From Rothia santali (lineage in GTDB: Bacteria > Actinomycetota > Actinomycetes > Actinomycetales > Micrococcaceae), in NCBI RefSeq assembly GCF_024199905.1, contig NZ_JANAFB010000005.1, positions 43,524 through 107,523 of the forward strand: a stretch of DNA of 64,000 nt, given 5' to 3'. The position numbers were made by a program, and so were the translations under genes. Shown here in pieces: positions 16,026 to 26,393 of this stretch. Below the pieces are notes generated by a model. That model was not told where the DNA came from and did not search any database. It saw nothing but the letters and a program-made list of their open reading frames with translations. Position 1 is the stretch's first letter. Every line of letters starts with the position of its first letter.

Positions 16026-16991
16026 CTACTGCGCCTCCGCCACCACGAGGGTCTCCTCCTCGACGCCGGCGCTCCCCCGGTGCACGAGGGCGTCCGCGAT
16101 CCGCGCGAGCACCTCCATGGAGTCGTCGACCTCGATGACCACCGGGTACTGGTACACCAGCAGCGCGATGAGCTGCTGGAGGGCCTCGCCGGCCTCCTGG
16201 TGCTCGACGTCGTACCCGAGCAGGACCTCGGTGGCCTCCCCGTCCGAGACCTCGCGGTCCGGGGCGTCGGCGTCCAGCGGCCGGTAGCTCACGGCGAAGG
16301 CCGAGATGGGGGCGCGCTGGCCCTCCCGCTCGGCCCGCACGACGTCGCGCCGGAGCACGATGGCGCCGTAGGCCTCCGCCTCGTCCGAGAGGAAGAGCCG
16401 GTTGACCTGCCCCAGCGTCTGCTCGGCCGGCGGGTCCCAGGCGTGCACGCGCCGGTAGAAGTCCCACAGGACCCGGGTCAGCTCGAGCGAGCCGGTCGCG
16501 AGGTCCTCCACGGCCTGGGTGGTGCGCCCGGAGGCGTCCTCGTGCAGCGGCTGCGGCGGGAGGGCTCCGGCCTCGATCCGCACCATGCGGGTGCGCTGGA
16601 TCGAGGAGAGCCCGGCCCACTGGGCGAAGCCGGCGCCCGAGGAGCCCGGGACGACCTTGCTGCGCAGGGCGGTGACGCCGCTGGGCGCCTCCGCGGCGGC
16701 CTCGCGCAGCGCGGCCAGGATCCGCCCGCCGAGCCCGCGCCGCCGGTGGTCGGGGGCGACCTCCACGTAGGCCCACAGCCGCGAGGAGTGCAGGCTCGTC
16801 TCGTAGGCGGTGCCCGCCGCCACCGGGACGCCGTGATGCTCCACCACGACGGTGCGCTGCCACTGGTGGGAGGGCTCCTCCCCCAGCTTGGCGCGGAACA
16901 CGGAGGCGTGGACGTTCTCGGCGTCGGGCCACAGCTGCATCAGCTGCAGGTCGTCGCCCTCCTGCCAGGGCCGGAGCTGGTAGTCGCTCAT
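16026..16991 (-). CDS. GNAT-family N-acetyltransferase
   Basis: Predicted acetyl-CoA-dependent acetyltransferase, ~321 aa, about twice the size of a single GNAT domain. The first domain shows VEVAPDHRRRGLGGRIL, the acetyl-CoA pyrophosphate loop (R/Q-x2-G-x-G/A). The second half is a degenerate GNAT-like fold without a clear loop. The substrate is unknown. It starts a few bases after the glyS stop (ATG 17003 or 16991; 16991 has GGAG just before it), so it is cotranscribed with glyS. Confidence 0.78.
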   Translation of the reverse strand: MSDYQLRPWQEGDDLQLMQLWPDAENVHASVFRAKLGEEPSHQWQRTVVVEHHGVPVAAGTAYETSLHSSRLWAYVEVAPDHRRRGLGGRILAALREAAAEAPSGVTALRSKVVPGSSGAGFAQWAGLSSIQRTRMVRIEAGALPPQPLHEDASGRTTQAVEDLATGSLELTRVLWDFYRRVHAWDPPAEQTLGQVNRLFLSDEAEAYGAIVLRRDVVRAEREGQRAPISAFAVSYRPLDADAPDREVSDGEATEVLLGYDVEHQEAGEALQQLIALLVYQYPVVIEVDDSMEVLARIADALVHRGSAGVEEETLVVAEAQ

Positions 16992-17007
16992 GCTCTCCGC
17001 CATCCGA

Positions 17008-18390
17008 CTAGCCGACGAGCTTCCCGGCGAGGTACGCCTTGACCTGGTCCAGGCTCACCCGCTCCTGGGCCATGGTGTCACGCTCGCGGATGGTCACGGC
17101 CTGGTCCTCCAGGGTGTCGAAGTCCACGGTGATGCAGAACGGGGTGCCGATCTCGTCCTGGCGGCGGTAGCGGCGGCCGATCGCGCCCGAGGTGTCGTAG
17201 TCGACGTTCCAGGCGGTCCGCAGCTCGGCGGCCAGCTTCTCGGCCACCGGGGTCAGCTCCGGCTTCTTGGACAGCGGCAGGACCGCGGCCTTGACCGGCG
17301 CGAGGCGCGGGTCCAGCTTGAGCACGGTGCGGACGTCCACGCCGCCCTTGGTGTTGGGGGCCTCGTCCTCGGTGTACGCGTCCACCAGGAAGGCCATCAT
17401 GGAGCGGGTCAGGCCGAAGGAGGGCTCGATGACGTACGGGACATAGCGCTCGCCGCTCGCCTGGTCGAAGTACTCCAGGCGGGTGTTCGAGTTCTCGTTG
17501 TGCACGCCCAGGTCGTAGTCGGTGCGGTTGGCGACGCCCATGAGCTCGCCCCACTCGCTGCCCTGGAAACCGAAGCGGTACTCGATGTCGATGGTCCCGG
17601 CGGAGTAGTGCGCGCGGTCGTCCTCCGGCACGTCGAACTTGCGCATGTGGTCCGGGTTGATGCCGAGGTCCACGAACCAGTTCCAGCAGTCCTCGACCCA
17701 CCGGTCGAAGGCCGCCGGGGCGTCCTCGGGGTGCGTGAAGTACTCGATCTCCATCTGCTCGAACTCGCGGGTGCGGAAGATGAAGTTGCCCGGGGTGATC
17801 TCGTTGCGGAAGGCCTTGCCGATCTGGCCGATGCCGAACGGCGGGCGCTTGCGGGAGGCGGTCACCACGTTGTTGAAGTTCACGAAGATGCCCTGCGCGG
17901 TCTCGGGGCGCAGGAAGTGCAGCCCCTCCTCGTTGTCCACCGCGCCCAGGTAGGTCTTCATGAGGCCCGAGAAGTTCTGCGGCTCGGTCCAGTTGCCGGG
18001 CTGGCCGGTCTCCGGGTCGCGGACGTCCGCCAGCCCGTTCTCCGGCGGGTGCCCGTGCTTGGCCTCGTAGGCCTCGAGCAGGTGGTCCGCGCGGTAGCGC
18101 CGGTGCGTGTGCAGCGACTCCACCAGCGGGTCGGTGAAGGTCTCGACGTGCCCCGAGGCCTCCCAGACCGCCTTGGGCAGGATGATGGAGGAGTCGAGGC
18201 CGACCATGTCCTCGCGGGAGCGGACGAAGTTCTGCCACCAGAGCTGGCGGATGTTCTCCTTCAGCTCCGCGCCGAGCGGACCGTAGTCCCACGCGGAGCG
18301 GGAGCCGCCGTAGATCTCGCCGGCCTGGAAGACGAATCCGCGGCGCTTGGCCAGCGTGATGACGTTGTCCAGCGTGGACTTGGGTGCCAT
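17008..18390 (-). CDS. glyS: Glycyl-tRNA synthetase (single-chain, class II)
   Basis: Charges tRNA-Gly. The 460-aa length is that of the dimeric alpha2 type used by actinobacteria. The N-terminus [17 protein letters not shown] and DYGPLG are class-specific. Motif 2 is seen in [21 protein letters not shown] and motif 3 in [14 protein letters not shown]. The C-terminal anticodon-binding domain begins near [13 protein letters not shown] chose ATG 18390 (MAPKSTLD); a GTG four codons upstream is possible. No T-box leader is visible in the short upstream region. Divergent from the S4 protein gene. Confidence 0.95.
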   Translation of the reverse strand: MAPKSTLDNVITLAKRRGFVFQAGEIYGGSRSAWDYGPLGAELKENIRQLWWQNFVRSREDMVGLDSSIILPKAVWEASGHVETFTDPLVESLHTHRRYRADHLLEAYEAKHGHPPENGLADVRDPETGQPGNWTEPQNFSGLMKTYLGAVDNEEGLHFLRPETAQGIFVNFNNVVTASRKRPPFGIGQIGKAFRNEITPGNFIFRTREFEQMEIEYFTHPEDAPAAFDRWVEDCWNWFVDLGINPDHMRKFDVPEDDRAHYSAGTIDIEYRFGFQGSEWGELMGVANRTDYDLGVHNENSNTRLEYFDQASGERYVPYVIEPSFGLTRSMMAFLVDAYTEDEAPNTKGGVDVRTVLKLDPRLAPVKAAVLPLSKKPELTPVAEKLAAELRTAWNVDYDTSGAIGRRYRRQDEIGTPFCITVDFDTLEDQAVTIRERDTMAQERVSLDQVKAYLAGKLVG

Positions 18391-18477
18391 ATGTGTGTTC
18401 ACTCCATGGTTCTGCAGGTGCCACGCGAGGTGGCAGGGGGTGGTGATCTCCGGACCAGCCTACCGGGTCGGTGCGGA

Positions 18478-18483
18478 TAGACT
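18478..18483 (+). promoter_or_regulatory. -10 box for S4 protein, likely leaderless
   Basis: TAGACT lies 7 bases before the ATG at 18491 and there is no ribosome-binding site between them, which fits a leaderless mRNA. Confidence 0.5.
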
Positions 18484-18490
18484 GGCTTCG

Positions 18491-18721
18491 ATGAGCGAAC
18501 AGCACCGAGATACTGTGGAAATCCGCGACGAATCGATCCGCCTGGGCCAGCTGTTGAAACTGGCCGGGCTGGTGGAGGACGGCCTCCAGGCCCGCGAGGT
18601 CGTGACCGAGGGGTACGTGACCGTCAACGGCGAGACGGTGACCCAGCGCGGACGGCAGGTCCGCCCGGGCGACGTCGTCGGCTTCGCGGGGGCCGAGGTC
18701 GAGGTGGTCGCGGCCGCCTGA
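18491..18721 (+). CDS. Small S4-domain RNA-binding protein
   Basis: A 76-aa protein that is essentially one S4 domain (YbcJ/YaaA-like). It shows IRLGQLLKLAGLVEDGLQA, VTVNGE and the ending RPGDVVGFAGAEVEVV, which is the alpha-L RNA-binding fold. Small S4 proteins bind structured RNA, for example in ribosome assembly or on stalled 50S subunits; the exact target here is unknown. The gene is transcribed away from glyS and looks leaderless. Confidence 0.85.
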   Translation: MSEQHRDTVEIRDESIRLGQLLKLAGLVEDGLQAREVVTEGYVTVNGETVTQRGRQVRPGDVVGFAGAEVEVVAAA

Positions 18722-18813
18722 GCCAGGCCCCGGCGCGGCCCCAGGCCGGGCCTCGGCACCGGGAGGCCGGTCCGTCGTCGGCCGGCGCATGCGCCCAGGC
18801 GCCGGCCGCCCGC

Positions 18814-19467
18814 CTAGCGCAGCACGTGCCGCAGGAACTCTCCCACGTGCTTCATCTCCTGGTTGCTGACCCCGTGGCCCATGCCCGCGTATAGGACCTT
18901 CGTCACGTCGCAGGTCTCGCGCAGCCAGTCGAGGGTGTGGGCCACCGCCTCCTCGGGGACCACGGGGTCCGCCTGGTCGCGCCCGTAGAACACGGGCATC
19001 CGGGGCTCGCGGGCGGTGAGGGCGGCGTCGTCGGTGAAGCCCTCGATCGGGGCGGCCGCGAACCCGGAGAGCCCGACGACGGCGCGGGCCAGGTCCGGAC
19101 GCCGGCGCACCGCCGTGGTGGCCACCGCCATCCCCTGGGAGAAGCCCAGCAGCGTGACGTCCGAATAGCCGGCGCGCTCGGCCTCGATCCAGGCGATGAC
19201 CGCCTCCGTGGAGGCCCGCAGCTCCTCGTCGGAGTACCCGACCCGTTCCGGAAGGCCCGTCAGCGCGAACCATTCGTAGCCGGCGCCGCCGGGCATCGCC
19301 CCCGGCGCCCGCAGCGAGGCGTAGGTGAACCCCTCCTCGGGCAGGGCGGGCAGCAGGCCCATGAGGTCGCCCTCGTGGGAGCCGTAGCCGTGCAGCATGA
19401 CGACCAGGTGGGTGCCCGGGCGCTGGTCCTCGGGGCGCGAGTGTTCGACGATGAGCTTCTGATCCAT
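18814..19467 (-). CDS. Alpha/beta-hydrolase, carboxylesterase/phospholipase type
   Basis: Small serine esterase (217 aa) of the carboxylesterase/LYPLA family. HGYGS forms the oxyanion region, GFSQGMA holds the nucleophile Ser, DQADPVVP the acid Asp, and GMGHGVS the His. The fold starts at VVMLHGYG. The substrate is likely a short acyl ester. ATG 19467 (MDQKL) or 19476 (MVPMDQ) could be the start; neither has a good ribosome site. Downstream of metX on the same strand with a ~140-bp gap. Confidence 0.82.
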   Translation of the reverse strand: MDQKLIVEHSRPEDQRPGTHLVVMLHGYGSHEGDLMGLLPALPEEGFTYASLRAPGAMPGGAGYEWFALTGLPERVGYSDEELRASTEAVIAWIEAERAGYSDVTLLGFSQGMAVATTAVRRRPDLARAVVGLSGFAAAPIEGFTDDAALTAREPRMPVFYGRDQADPVVPEEAVAHTLDWLRETCDVTKVLYAGMGHGVSNQEMKHVGEFLRHVLR

Positions 19468-19604
19468 GGGGACCATGCTACGAGGCGCGCCCCGGCGGGT
19501 CCCACTCGGCCGCGCCGGAGGCGAGAGGGCGCCCGGAGGCCGCGGCCGCACGGCGGAGGTGGTGGCCGATCCGGGAGCGGCCGGGAACCGCGGCCGCCGG
19601 CCCC

Positions 19605-20780
19605 TCAGAGCCCCGGGACGCAGTCCCGCAGGATCTTGCTCAGCTGCGAGGTCTCCAGGAGGAACCCGTCGTGGCCGTTGGGCGAGCTGACGTGCCGCAC
19701 CTCGACGGGCTCCGGCAGCGCCTCCGCGAGCGCCTCGGACTCCTTCGGGTAGAACAATCGGTCCGAGTCGACGGCGACGATGACCCAGCCGCACCCGGTC
19801 CGCGCGAGCGCCTCGCGCAGGGTGCCGCGCCCCCGGGTGATGTCGTGGCTCATGAGCGCCTCGTTGACCACGAGGTAGGAGTTCGCGTCGAACCGCCCCG
19901 CCAGCTTGGAGGCCTGGTGGTCCAGGTAGCTCTCCACGCGGTACCGGCCCCGGCGCGCGGCCAGGGGCCCGGCCGGGTCCTCCTCGCCCTGCGGGTGCCG
20001 GCCGAAGCGGTAGTGCAGCTCGGTGTCCGAGCGGTAGGTGATGTGCGCGATCCGGCGGGCGAGCCCGAGCCCGTCCACGGGGAAGGTCCCGCCGTAGTAG
20101 TCGCCGCCCGCGTAGTGCGGGTCCTGGCGGATCGCCAGCGACTGGGTCTGGCCCCAGGCCAGCTGCTCCGCGGTCGCGGCGGGCCCGGAGGCGACCACGG
20201 CGCAGTGACGCACCCGCTCCGGGTGGGTCACGGCCCACTCGGCCGCGCGCCCGCCGCCCATCGATCCCCCGAGGACGAGGAACCAGGAGTCGATGCCGAG
20301 CGCGTCGGCGAGCCGGGCCTCGGCGTGCACCGTGTCGCGGATCGTGACCAGCGGGAAGCGCGAGCCCCACGGACGCCGCTCCGGGTCCGCGGAGGCGGGG
20401 GCCGGCGTCGAGGGCCCGGTGGATCCGTAGCAGCCGCCCACGATGTTGGGGCAGACCACGAAGTACTTGTCCGTGTCGATCGCGGCGCCGGGCCCGATGA
20501 GCCCCTCCCACCACCCGGGGGCCTCGGCGGCCTCCCGGGTGAGCTCCGGGGCGTCCTCGCCCGCGAAGCCGTGGGCGACGTGGGTGTCGCCGGTCAGGGC
20601 GTGCATCACCAGGACGGCGTTGCCGCCGTCCTCGGCCAGCCGGCCCCACGTCTCATAGGCCAGGGTCACCTCCGGCAGGACCGACCCCGACTCGAGCTCG
20701 AGGTCGCCGACCTGCTGGAACTGCACCACCCCGTCCTGTCTGCCCGTGCGGCGTCCGGACCCGGTGCCAACGATCGTCAC
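19605..20780 (-). CDS. metX: Homoserine O-acetyltransferase
   Basis: First committed step of direct-sulfhydrylation methionine synthesis: homoserine plus acetyl-CoA gives O-acetylhomoserine. A 391-aa alpha/beta hydrolase. The nucleophile Ser is in LVLGGSMGGG, the acid Asp in VAVDSDRLFYP, and the His in PNGHDGFL. The conserved NIVGGCYGSTGP and TYRSD are present. The start is GTG 20780 with AGGAGG eight bases upstream, 16 bp after the metY stop, so metY-metX is one operon under the SAM-IV riboswitch. Confidence 0.96.
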   Translation of the reverse strand: MTIVGTGSGRRTGRQDGVVQFQQVGDLELESGSVLPEVTLAYETWGRLAEDGGNAVLVMHALTGDTHVAHGFAGEDAPELTREAAEAPGWWEGLIGPGAAIDTDKYFVVCPNIVGGCYGSTGPSTPAPASADPERRPWGSRFPLVTIRDTVHAEARLADALGIDSWFLVLGGSMGGGRAAEWAVTHPERVRHCAVVASGPAATAEQLAWGQTQSLAIRQDPHYAGGDYYGGTFPVDGLGLARRIAHITYRSDTELHYRFGRHPQGEEDPAGPLAARRGRYRVESYLDHQASKLAGRFDANSYLVVNEALMSHDITRGRGTLREALARTGCGWVIVAVDSDRLFYPKESEALAEALPEPVEVRHVSSPNGHDGFLLETSQLSKILRDCVPGL

Positions 20781-20796
20781 GCGTTCTTCCTCCTGA

Positions 20797-22173
20797 TCAT
20801 TCTGCGGCCGCCACGGCGGAGGCCCGGCGCGCGGACAGCGCGTCGAACCCGTGCTCGAGGTCGGCCAGGATGTCGTCGATGTGCTCCAGCCCCACCGAGA
20901 GCCGGACGAAGCCGGGGGCGACGCCGGCCGCCCGCAGCTCGTCCTCGGACAGCTGCGAGTGGGTGGTCGAGGCGGGGTGGATCACCAGCGAGTGGACGTC
21001 GCCGATGTTGGCGACGTTCGAGTGCAGCTGCAGCGAGTCCGCGAAGGCCTGCGCCTCGGGCGCGCCGCCCTCGACCTCGAAGCCCACGATCGCCCCCACG
21101 CCGCGCGGCGCGTACTTGCGCCCGCGCTCGTACCACGGCGAGGACTCCACGCCCGCGTAGTGCACCCGGGTCACCTCGGGACGCTCCTCGAGCCAGCGGG
21201 CCACCTTCTGGGCGTTCTCCACGTGGCGCTCCACGCGCAGCGAGAGCGTCTCGATCCCCACGGAGATGTTGAACGCGTTGGTCGGCGAGATGGCCGGGCC
21301 CAGGTCGCGCAGCAGGGTGACCCGCGCGCGCAGGATGTAGGAGAGGTTGACGCCGAAGACGCCGTCGGCCCCCAGGTCCTCCGCGAAGACCAGGCCGTGG
21401 TAGCTCGGGTCCGGGGTGGTGAACTGCGGGAAGCGGTCGGGGTGCCGGCCGTAGTCGAAGGTCCCGGCGTCGACGATCGCGCCGCCCACGCTGTTGCCGT
21501 GCCCACCCAGGTACTTCGTGGCGGAGTGCACGACGACGTCGGCGCCCCACTCGATGGGCCGCACCAGGTACGGCGTCGGCACGGTGTTGTCCACGATCAG
21601 CGGCACGCCGACCTCGTGCGCGAGCTCGGCCAGCGGCTCGATGTCCAGGACGTCGCTGCGCGGGTTGGGCACGGTCTCGCCGAAGAAGGCCTTGGTGTTG
21701 GGCCGCACGGCCGCGCGCCACGCCTCCGGGTCGTCGAAGTCCTCCACGAAGGTGGTCTCGATGCCGTAGTTGGCCAGCGTGTACCGCAGCAGGTTGTAGG
21801 TCCCGCCGTACAGGCTGGGGCTCGCGACGACGTGCCCGCCCGCCTGGGCGACGTTGAGGATGGCCAGCGTGATCGCCGCCTGCCCCGAGGCGACCAGCAG
21901 CGCGCCGACGCCGCCCTCGAGCGCCGCGATCCGGTTCTCCACGACCTCCTGGGTCGGGTTGGTCAGGCGCGAGTAGATCGGGCCGAGCTCCTTCAGGCCG
22001 AAGCGGTTGGCCGCCTGCTCGGAGTCCTTGAACACGAACGACGTCGACTGATAGATCGGCAGGGCGCGGGCGCCGGTCGCGGCGTCGGGCTCCTGGCCGG
22101 CGTGGATCTGGCGGGTCTCGAAGCGCCACCCGGCGGGGTTCGAGGGGGTGGGGAGGTCGTTCTCGGTGGTCAT
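20797..22173 (-). CDS. metY: O-acetylhomoserine sulfhydrylase
   Basis: PLP enzyme (458 aa) that joins O-acetylhomoserine and sulfide to homocysteine. The PLP lysine is in VHSATKYLGGHGN. YSRLTNPT, SGQAAITLAI and DNTVPTPYL are characteristic of the Cys/Met metabolism family, and HPASTTHSQL fits the sulfhydrylase branch. ATG 22173 has GAAGGAG upstream, which fixes the start inside a very long open frame that reaches 23991. First gene of the metY-metX operon. Confidence 0.96.
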   Translation of the reverse strand: MTTENDLPTPSNPAGWRFETRQIHAGQEPDAATGARALPIYQSTSFVFKDSEQAANRFGLKELGPIYSRLTNPTQEVVENRIAALEGGVGALLVASGQAAITLAILNVAQAGGHVVASPSLYGGTYNLLRYTLANYGIETTFVEDFDDPEAWRAAVRPNTKAFFGETVPNPRSDVLDIEPLAELAHEVGVPLIVDNTVPTPYLVRPIEWGADVVVHSATKYLGGHGNSVGGAIVDAGTFDYGRHPDRFPQFTTPDPSYHGLVFAEDLGADGVFGVNLSYILRARVTLLRDLGPAISPTNAFNISVGIETLSLRVERHVENAQKVARWLEERPEVTRVHYAGVESSPWYERGRKYAPRGVGAIVGFEVEGGAPEAQAFADSLQLHSNVANIGDVHSLVIHPASTTHSQLSEDELRAAGVAPGFVRLSVGLEHIDDILADLEHGFDALSARRASAVAAAE

Positions 22174-22319
22174 GCGTCGCTCCTTCTCGTCGTGAGGGGC
22201 GAGGCGACCCGGCCGATCCTGAGCGGCGCCGGCGCCCGTTCGACCCGGAACCCTCTGGTTCACCGGGGAGTGAGGCGTCACGCCGAGGTGACAGCCGGGC
22301 ACACCGCGCCCGCGCTTGC

Positions 22320-22426
22320 CGGGGCGGACTCCGCACCCGGCCAGGTCCTCACCCAGGGCACCCCACCGCGGTTGGAGGGTTGCCGGCCAGCAAGCTGGGG
22401 CTTGGCGCTGGCTCTCTTGACCTCCC
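22320..22426 (-). promoter_or_regulatory. SAM-IV riboswitch upstream of metY
   Basis: On the minus strand the segment from about 22424 down to 22338 contains the SAM-IV core: the outer stem GGTC..GGACC; AGAGAGCCAGCG; CCAAGCCCC followed by GCTTGCTGGCC; GGCAACCCTCC; CGCGGTGGGGTGCCC; and GGGTGAGGACC. Order and spacing match this actinobacterial class, which turns off methionine genes when S-adenosylmethionine is plentiful. About 150 bp lie between the core and the metY ATG, room for the expression platform. This is motif recognition by eye. Confidence 0.88.
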
Positions 22427-22587
22427 CACAGTTTGGCCCGCGCGCCGCCCCCGGTCAAGGCGGCGCCCCGCGTGACGTTCGCCGGGAAATGTGACGCGGC
22501 GTCCCGGAGCGTACACTGTCCCCTTGGGTCCGGCGCCTTCCGCGGTGCCGGACGCCCCGCCGCCCGCACCGCCTCCGAAGGATCCGC

Positions 22588-23976
22588 ATGGCCACTCCGA
22601 CCGTGTCCGACACCGACCTCACCCCGCTCTCCCGGGGGCTGTCGCTGCGGCACATCCTGTTCATCGCCCTCGGCTCGGCCATCGGCACGGGCCTGTTCCT
22701 CGGCTCGGCCTCGGCCATCGAGTTCGCCGGGCCCTCCGTGCTGCTGGCGTACGTCATCGGCGGCGCCGCGGTGTTCATGGTCATGCGGGCCATGGGCGAG
22801 ATGGCGCTCGCGCACCCGGTCTCCGGGGCGTTCTCGGAGTACGCGACCCGCTACCTGGGCCGCTGGGCGGGCTTCGTCACGGGCTGGTCCTACGCCTTCG
22901 AGATGGCGCTGGTCGCGATCGCCGACGTCACCGCCGTCGCGGTGTACATGAAGTTCTGGTTCCCCGGCTCCCCCAGCTGGGTCTGGGTGGCCTCCGTGGT
23001 GCTGGTGATCCTCGCCATCAACCTCTCCAAGGTCAAGCTGTTCGGCGAGATGGAGTTCTGGTTCACGATCGTCAAGGTCGCCGCGATCGGGGCGATGATC
23101 GTGGGCGGGATCGCCCTGCTGGTCCTCGGGGTGCAGCTGCACGCCGACGCCGCTCCCTCGGTCACCCACCTCTGGGACGACGGCGGGTTCTTCCCCAACG
23201 GCCTGGGCGGCTTCCTCGCGTGCTTCACCGTGGTCATGTTCGCCTTCGGGGGCATCGAGACCATCGGCATCACGGCCGGGGAGGCGAAGGATCCGCGCGT
23301 CTCGATCCCCAAGGCCATCAACACCGTGCCCGTGCGCATCCTGCTGTTCTACGTACTGACCATGGCCGTGATCATGTCCCTGTACCCGTGGTCGGGCATC
23401 AGCTCCGGCAACTCCCCCTTCGTCCAGATCTTCGCCGGCCTGGGGATCCCGGCGGCCGCGCACATCCTCAACGTCGTCGTGCTGACCGCGGCCGTCTCGG
23501 CGATCAACGCGGACGTCTACGGGGCCGGGCGCATGCTCTACGGCCTCGCGCGGCGCGGGCTCGCCCCGGCGTCGTTCACCCGGGTCTCCTCGCGCGGGAT
23601 CCCGTGGATGACCGTGGCCTGCATGGGCGTGGTGCTCGTGGCGGGCGTGCTGGTCAACTACCTCTTCGAGGACGCGTTCCTGATCGTGGCCTCGCTGGCC
23701 ACCTTCGCCACGGTCCTGGTGTGGATCATGATCCTGGTCACCCACCTGGCCTTCAAGCGCGAGCGAGCTCGGACCGGGGAGGGCGCCACCGGGTTCCCGA
23801 CGCCGTTCTGGCCCGTGGCCTCGTGGCTCGCGCTGGCCTTCATGCTCGGCGTCGTGGTCCTGCTCGGCTTCTTCGAGGGCACCCGGCTGGCGCTGGTCGT
23901 GGGCGCGGCCTGGTGCGCGCTGCTCGCGGTGCTCTACCTCGCCCTGCGGCCGGGCCGCCGTAGAGTGGAGGGATGA
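22588..23976 (+). CDS. Amino-acid permease (AAT/APC family)
   Basis: Twelve-span amino-acid:proton symporter, 462 aa. The first span region contains [18 protein letters not shown], the APC substrate motif, and [18 protein letters not shown], typical of the AAT branch (AnsP, CycA, ProY, GabP). The eighth-span [14 protein letters not shown] is also conserved. The substrate is not identifiable. The start ATG 22588 precedes the conserved N-terminus; TACACT (22512-22517) could be its -10 box. Its stop overlaps the next gene by four bases, so the two are coupled. Confidence 0.9.
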   Translation: MATPTVSDTDLTPLSRGLSLRHILFIALGSAIGTGLFLGSASAIEFAGPSVLLAYVIGGAAVFMVMRAMGEMALAHPVSGAFSEYATRYLGRWAGFVTGWSYAFEMALVAIADVTAVAVYMKFWFPGSPSWVWVASVVLVILAINLSKVKLFGEMEFWFTIVKVAAIGAMIVGGIALLVLGVQLHADAAPSVTHLWDDGGFFPNGLGGFLACFTVVMFAFGGIETIGITAGEAKDPRVSIPKAINTVPVRILLFYVLTMAVIMSLYPWSGISSGNSPFVQIFAGLGIPAAAHILNVVVLTAAVSAINADVYGAGRMLYGLARRGLAPASFTRVSSRGIPWMTVACMGVVLVAGVLVNYLFEDAFLIVASLATFATVLVWIMILVTHLAFKRERARTGEGATGFPTPFWPVASWLALAFMLGVVVLLGFFEGTRLALVVGAAWCALLAVLYLALRPGRRRVEG

Positions 23977-26171
23977 CTTCCACCGCCTCACCCTGGAACG
24001 ACGCCGCCCGCGCCCCCTCGACCCGCCGGACCCCCGCCGAGCGCCGGCTGCACGGCGACGTCTTCACCGACGACTACGAGTGGCTGCGCGCTAAGGAGGA
24101 CCCCGAGGTCCTCGCCCAGCTGGAGGCCGAGAACCGCTACGCCGAGGCGGTGACGGAGCCGCTGGGGAGCCTGCGCGAGGCGATCTTCGGCGAGATCAAG
24201 GCCCGCACCCGGGAGACCGACCTCTCGGTCCCGGTGCGCAAGGGCGACTGGTGGTACTTCCGCCGCACGGCCGAGGGCAGCGACTACCCCGTCTTCTGCC
24301 GCGTCCCGGCCGAGACCACCGGCGAGACCGAGCGCGACTGGACCCCGCCCGAGGTACCGACCGGGGAGCGGCTCGCGGACGAGCAGGTCCTCCTGGACGC
24401 CAACGCCCTGGCCGAGGGCCTGCCGTTCTTCTCCCTCGGCGCCTTCCAGGTCACCCGCGACGGCCGCCATCTCACCTACTCGGTGGACGACTCCGGCGAC
24501 GAGCGCTACACCCAGTACGTCAGGGACCTGGAGCGGGACGAGCTGCTGCCCGACCGCCTCGAGGGCGTCTTCGGCGGCGGCTTCCTGACCCCCGACGCCG
24601 GGCACCTGGTCTACACCCTGGTCGACGACTCGTGGCGCCCCTACGAGGTCCGCGCCCACCGCCTCGGCGCCTCGGGCGAGGACCGGGTCCTGGCCCGGGA
24701 GGAGGACCCGACCCTGTGGCTCGGCGCCGGCCTGAGCTCGGACGAGTCCCACCTGGTGCTCGACGCCGGCTGCTCCGAGTACAACGAGGCCCGCCTGCTC
24801 CCGCTGACCGCGCTCGACGACGACGCCGCGGAGCCCTGGACCGTGATCGGCCGCGAGGACCGGGTCCTCTACGACGCCGAGCCCGTGACGCTGCCCTCTG
24901 GCCCGCACCTGCTGGTCACCCACGACCACGCCGCGCCCAACGGCCAGCTGCTCCTGGTGGGCCTGGAGGAGGCCCGCGCGGCCGGGAGCGTCGGGGACCT
25001 CGAGCGGGCGGGCGCGGTCCTGCTCGGGCCCAGCGAGACCCGGCGGCTGAACGGCGTCGGGCTCACCGGCACGCACCTGGTGCTGGACCTGCGCGAGGAC
25101 ACCCTGCCCAAGGCGGCCTTCCTGCCGCTGGGCGCGCTCGAGGGGGCGCTGCGCGGGGAGCCGCTGCCCGACGCCGTCGAGCCGGGCTTCGAGGAGGAGC
25201 TGTACTCGGCCGGCGTGGGGGCGTTCTCCGTCCACTCCCCCGTGGTGGGCCTCGCCTACTCGTCCTTCGTGACCCCCGGGCGCCGCTACGACTACTTCCC
25301 GGAGACCGGCGCGCTGCGCCTGCGCAAGGAGACGCCGGTGCTGGGCGGGTACGACCCCGCCCGCTACACCGCCCGCCGCGAGTGGGCGCGCGCGGAGGAC
25401 GGCACGCGGATCCCCGTCTCGGTGCTGCACCGGGCCGACCTGGACCTCACGCGCGAGCACCCGGTGGTGCAGTACGGCTACGGCTCGTACGAGATCAGCA
25501 TGGACCCCGGGTTCTCGATCTCGCGGCTGAGCCTGCTGGACCGCGGCGTGGTCTACGCGGTCGCGCACGTGCGCGGGGGCGGGGAGCTCGGGCGGCGCTG
25601 GTACACCGACGGCAAGAAGCTGCGGAAGCTGAACACCTTCACCGACTTCATCGCGGTGACCGACCACCTGGCCGCGCAGCCGTGGGCCGACGCGGGGCGC
25701 ATCGCCGCGACCGGCGGCTCGGCGGGCGGCCTGCTCATGGGCGGGATCGCGAACATGGCCCCGGAGCGGTACTGCGGGATCCTCGCGGTCGTGCCCTTCG
25801 TGGACCCGGTGACCTCGGTCTCCGACCCGGAGCTGCCGCTCTCGGCGCTCGAGTGGGAGGAGTGGGGCAACCCGCTCGAGGACCCGGAGGCCTACGCCTA
25901 CATGATGCGCTACTCGCCGTACGAGAACGTCGGCGCCCTGCGGTACCCGCCGATCGCGGCCGTGACGAGCCTGAACGACACGCGCGTGCTCTACGTGGAG
26001 CCCGCAAAGTGGGTCCCGCGGCTGCGCGCGCTCGGCGCCTCGGACGCGCCGGTGCTGCTGCGCACCGAGATGGAGGGCGGCCACGGCGGCGGCTCGGGCC
26101 GGTACACCCGGTGGCGGGACACGGCCTGGGAGTACGCGTTCCTGCTGGCCTGCCTCGGGGCGGCCGGGTAG
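23973..26171 (+). CDS. S9-family prolyl oligopeptidase / oligopeptidase B
   Basis: Cytoplasmic serine peptidase for short peptides, 732 aa. The N-terminal beta-propeller (~residues 75-430) begins [12 protein letters not shown]. The C-terminal hydrolase domain has [14 protein letters not shown], the nucleophile Ser in [13 protein letters not shown], Asp in [13 protein letters not shown] and His in [12 protein letters not shown]. Together these fit oligopeptidase B, which cleaves after Arg/Lys. ATG 23973 overlaps the permease stop (ATGA). TAGAGT (23961-23966) six bases upstream could also give a separate leaderless transcript. Pairing with an amino-acid permease suggests peptide and amino-acid salvage. 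Confidence 0.92.
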   Translation: MTSTASPWNDAARAPSTRRTPAERRLHGDVFTDDYEWLRAKEDPEVLAQLEAENRYAEAVTEPLGSLREAIFGEIKARTRETDLSVPVRKGDWWYFRRTAEGSDYPVFCRVPAETTGETERDWTPPEVPTGERLADEQVLLDANALAEGLPFFSLGAFQVTRDGRHLTYSVDDSGDERYTQYVRDLERDELLPDRLEGVFGGGFLTPDAGHLVYTLVDDSWRPYEVRAHRLGASGEDRVLAREEDPTLWLGAGLSSDESHLVLDAGCSEYNEARLLPLTALDDDAAEPWTVIGREDRVLYDAEPVTLPSGPHLLVTHDHAAPNGQLLLVGLEEARAAGSVGDLERAGAVLLGPSETRRLNGVGLTGTHLVLDLREDTLPKAAFLPLGALEGALRGEPLPDAVEPGFEEELYSAGVGAFSVHSPVVGLAYSSFVTPGRRYDYFPETGALRLRKETPVLGGYDPARYTARREWARAEDGTRIPVSVLHRADLDLTREHPVVQYGYGSYEISMDPGFSISRLSLLDRGVVYAVAHVRGGGELGRRWYTDGKKLRKLNTFTDFIAVTDHLAAQPWADAGRIAATGGSAGGLLMGGIANMAPERYCGILAVVPFVDPVTSVSDPELPLSALEWEEWGNPLEDPEAYAYMMRYSPYENVGALRYPPIAAVTSLNDTRVLYVEPAKWVPRLRALGASDAPVLLRTEMEGGHGGGSGRYTRWRDTAWEYAFLLACLGAAG

Positions 26172-26317
26172 GGCCGGCCGGGCCCGGGCGCGACCGGTCG
26201 GCCGGGGAGGGCCGCCCGGATCCGGTCAGTCGGGAACCCGCCGCCCGGGACGCGGCCCCGGCCCGGGCCCGGATCCGGCTGATCCAGCCGGGGCCAGGAT
26301 CCGGCTCCCGACGACGA

Positions 26318-26369
26318 ACGGCCCGGACCCTCCCGGGAGCCATGCAGCCCCCGGGAGCGTCCGGGCCGT
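26318..26369. terminator. Bidirectional terminator between peptidase and gatB
   Basis: ACGGCCCGGA..CTCCCGGGAG / CCCGGGAG..TCCGGGCCGT forms a long two-part stem between convergent genes. There is no T tract on either side, which is common in GC-rich actinobacteria. Confidence 0.7.
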
Positions 26370-26393
26370 CGCGCGTCGCGCCCGGCGGGAGGG

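Noticed and set aside
18403..18490. T-box leader for glyS
   Set aside because: The region upstream of glyS is under 100 bp and lacks the T-box sequence and specifier stem.
20797..23991. A single 1064-codon open frame on the minus strand
   Set aside because: Only the part from 22173 downward is conserved (metY). The rest is low-complexity His/Asp/Gly/Arg sequence antisense to the permease and crosses the SAM-IV riboswitch.
26172..26317. Small gene after the oligopeptidase
   Set aside because: The open frames here are continuations of shadow frames with Arg/Pro/Gly-rich content and no ribosome site.
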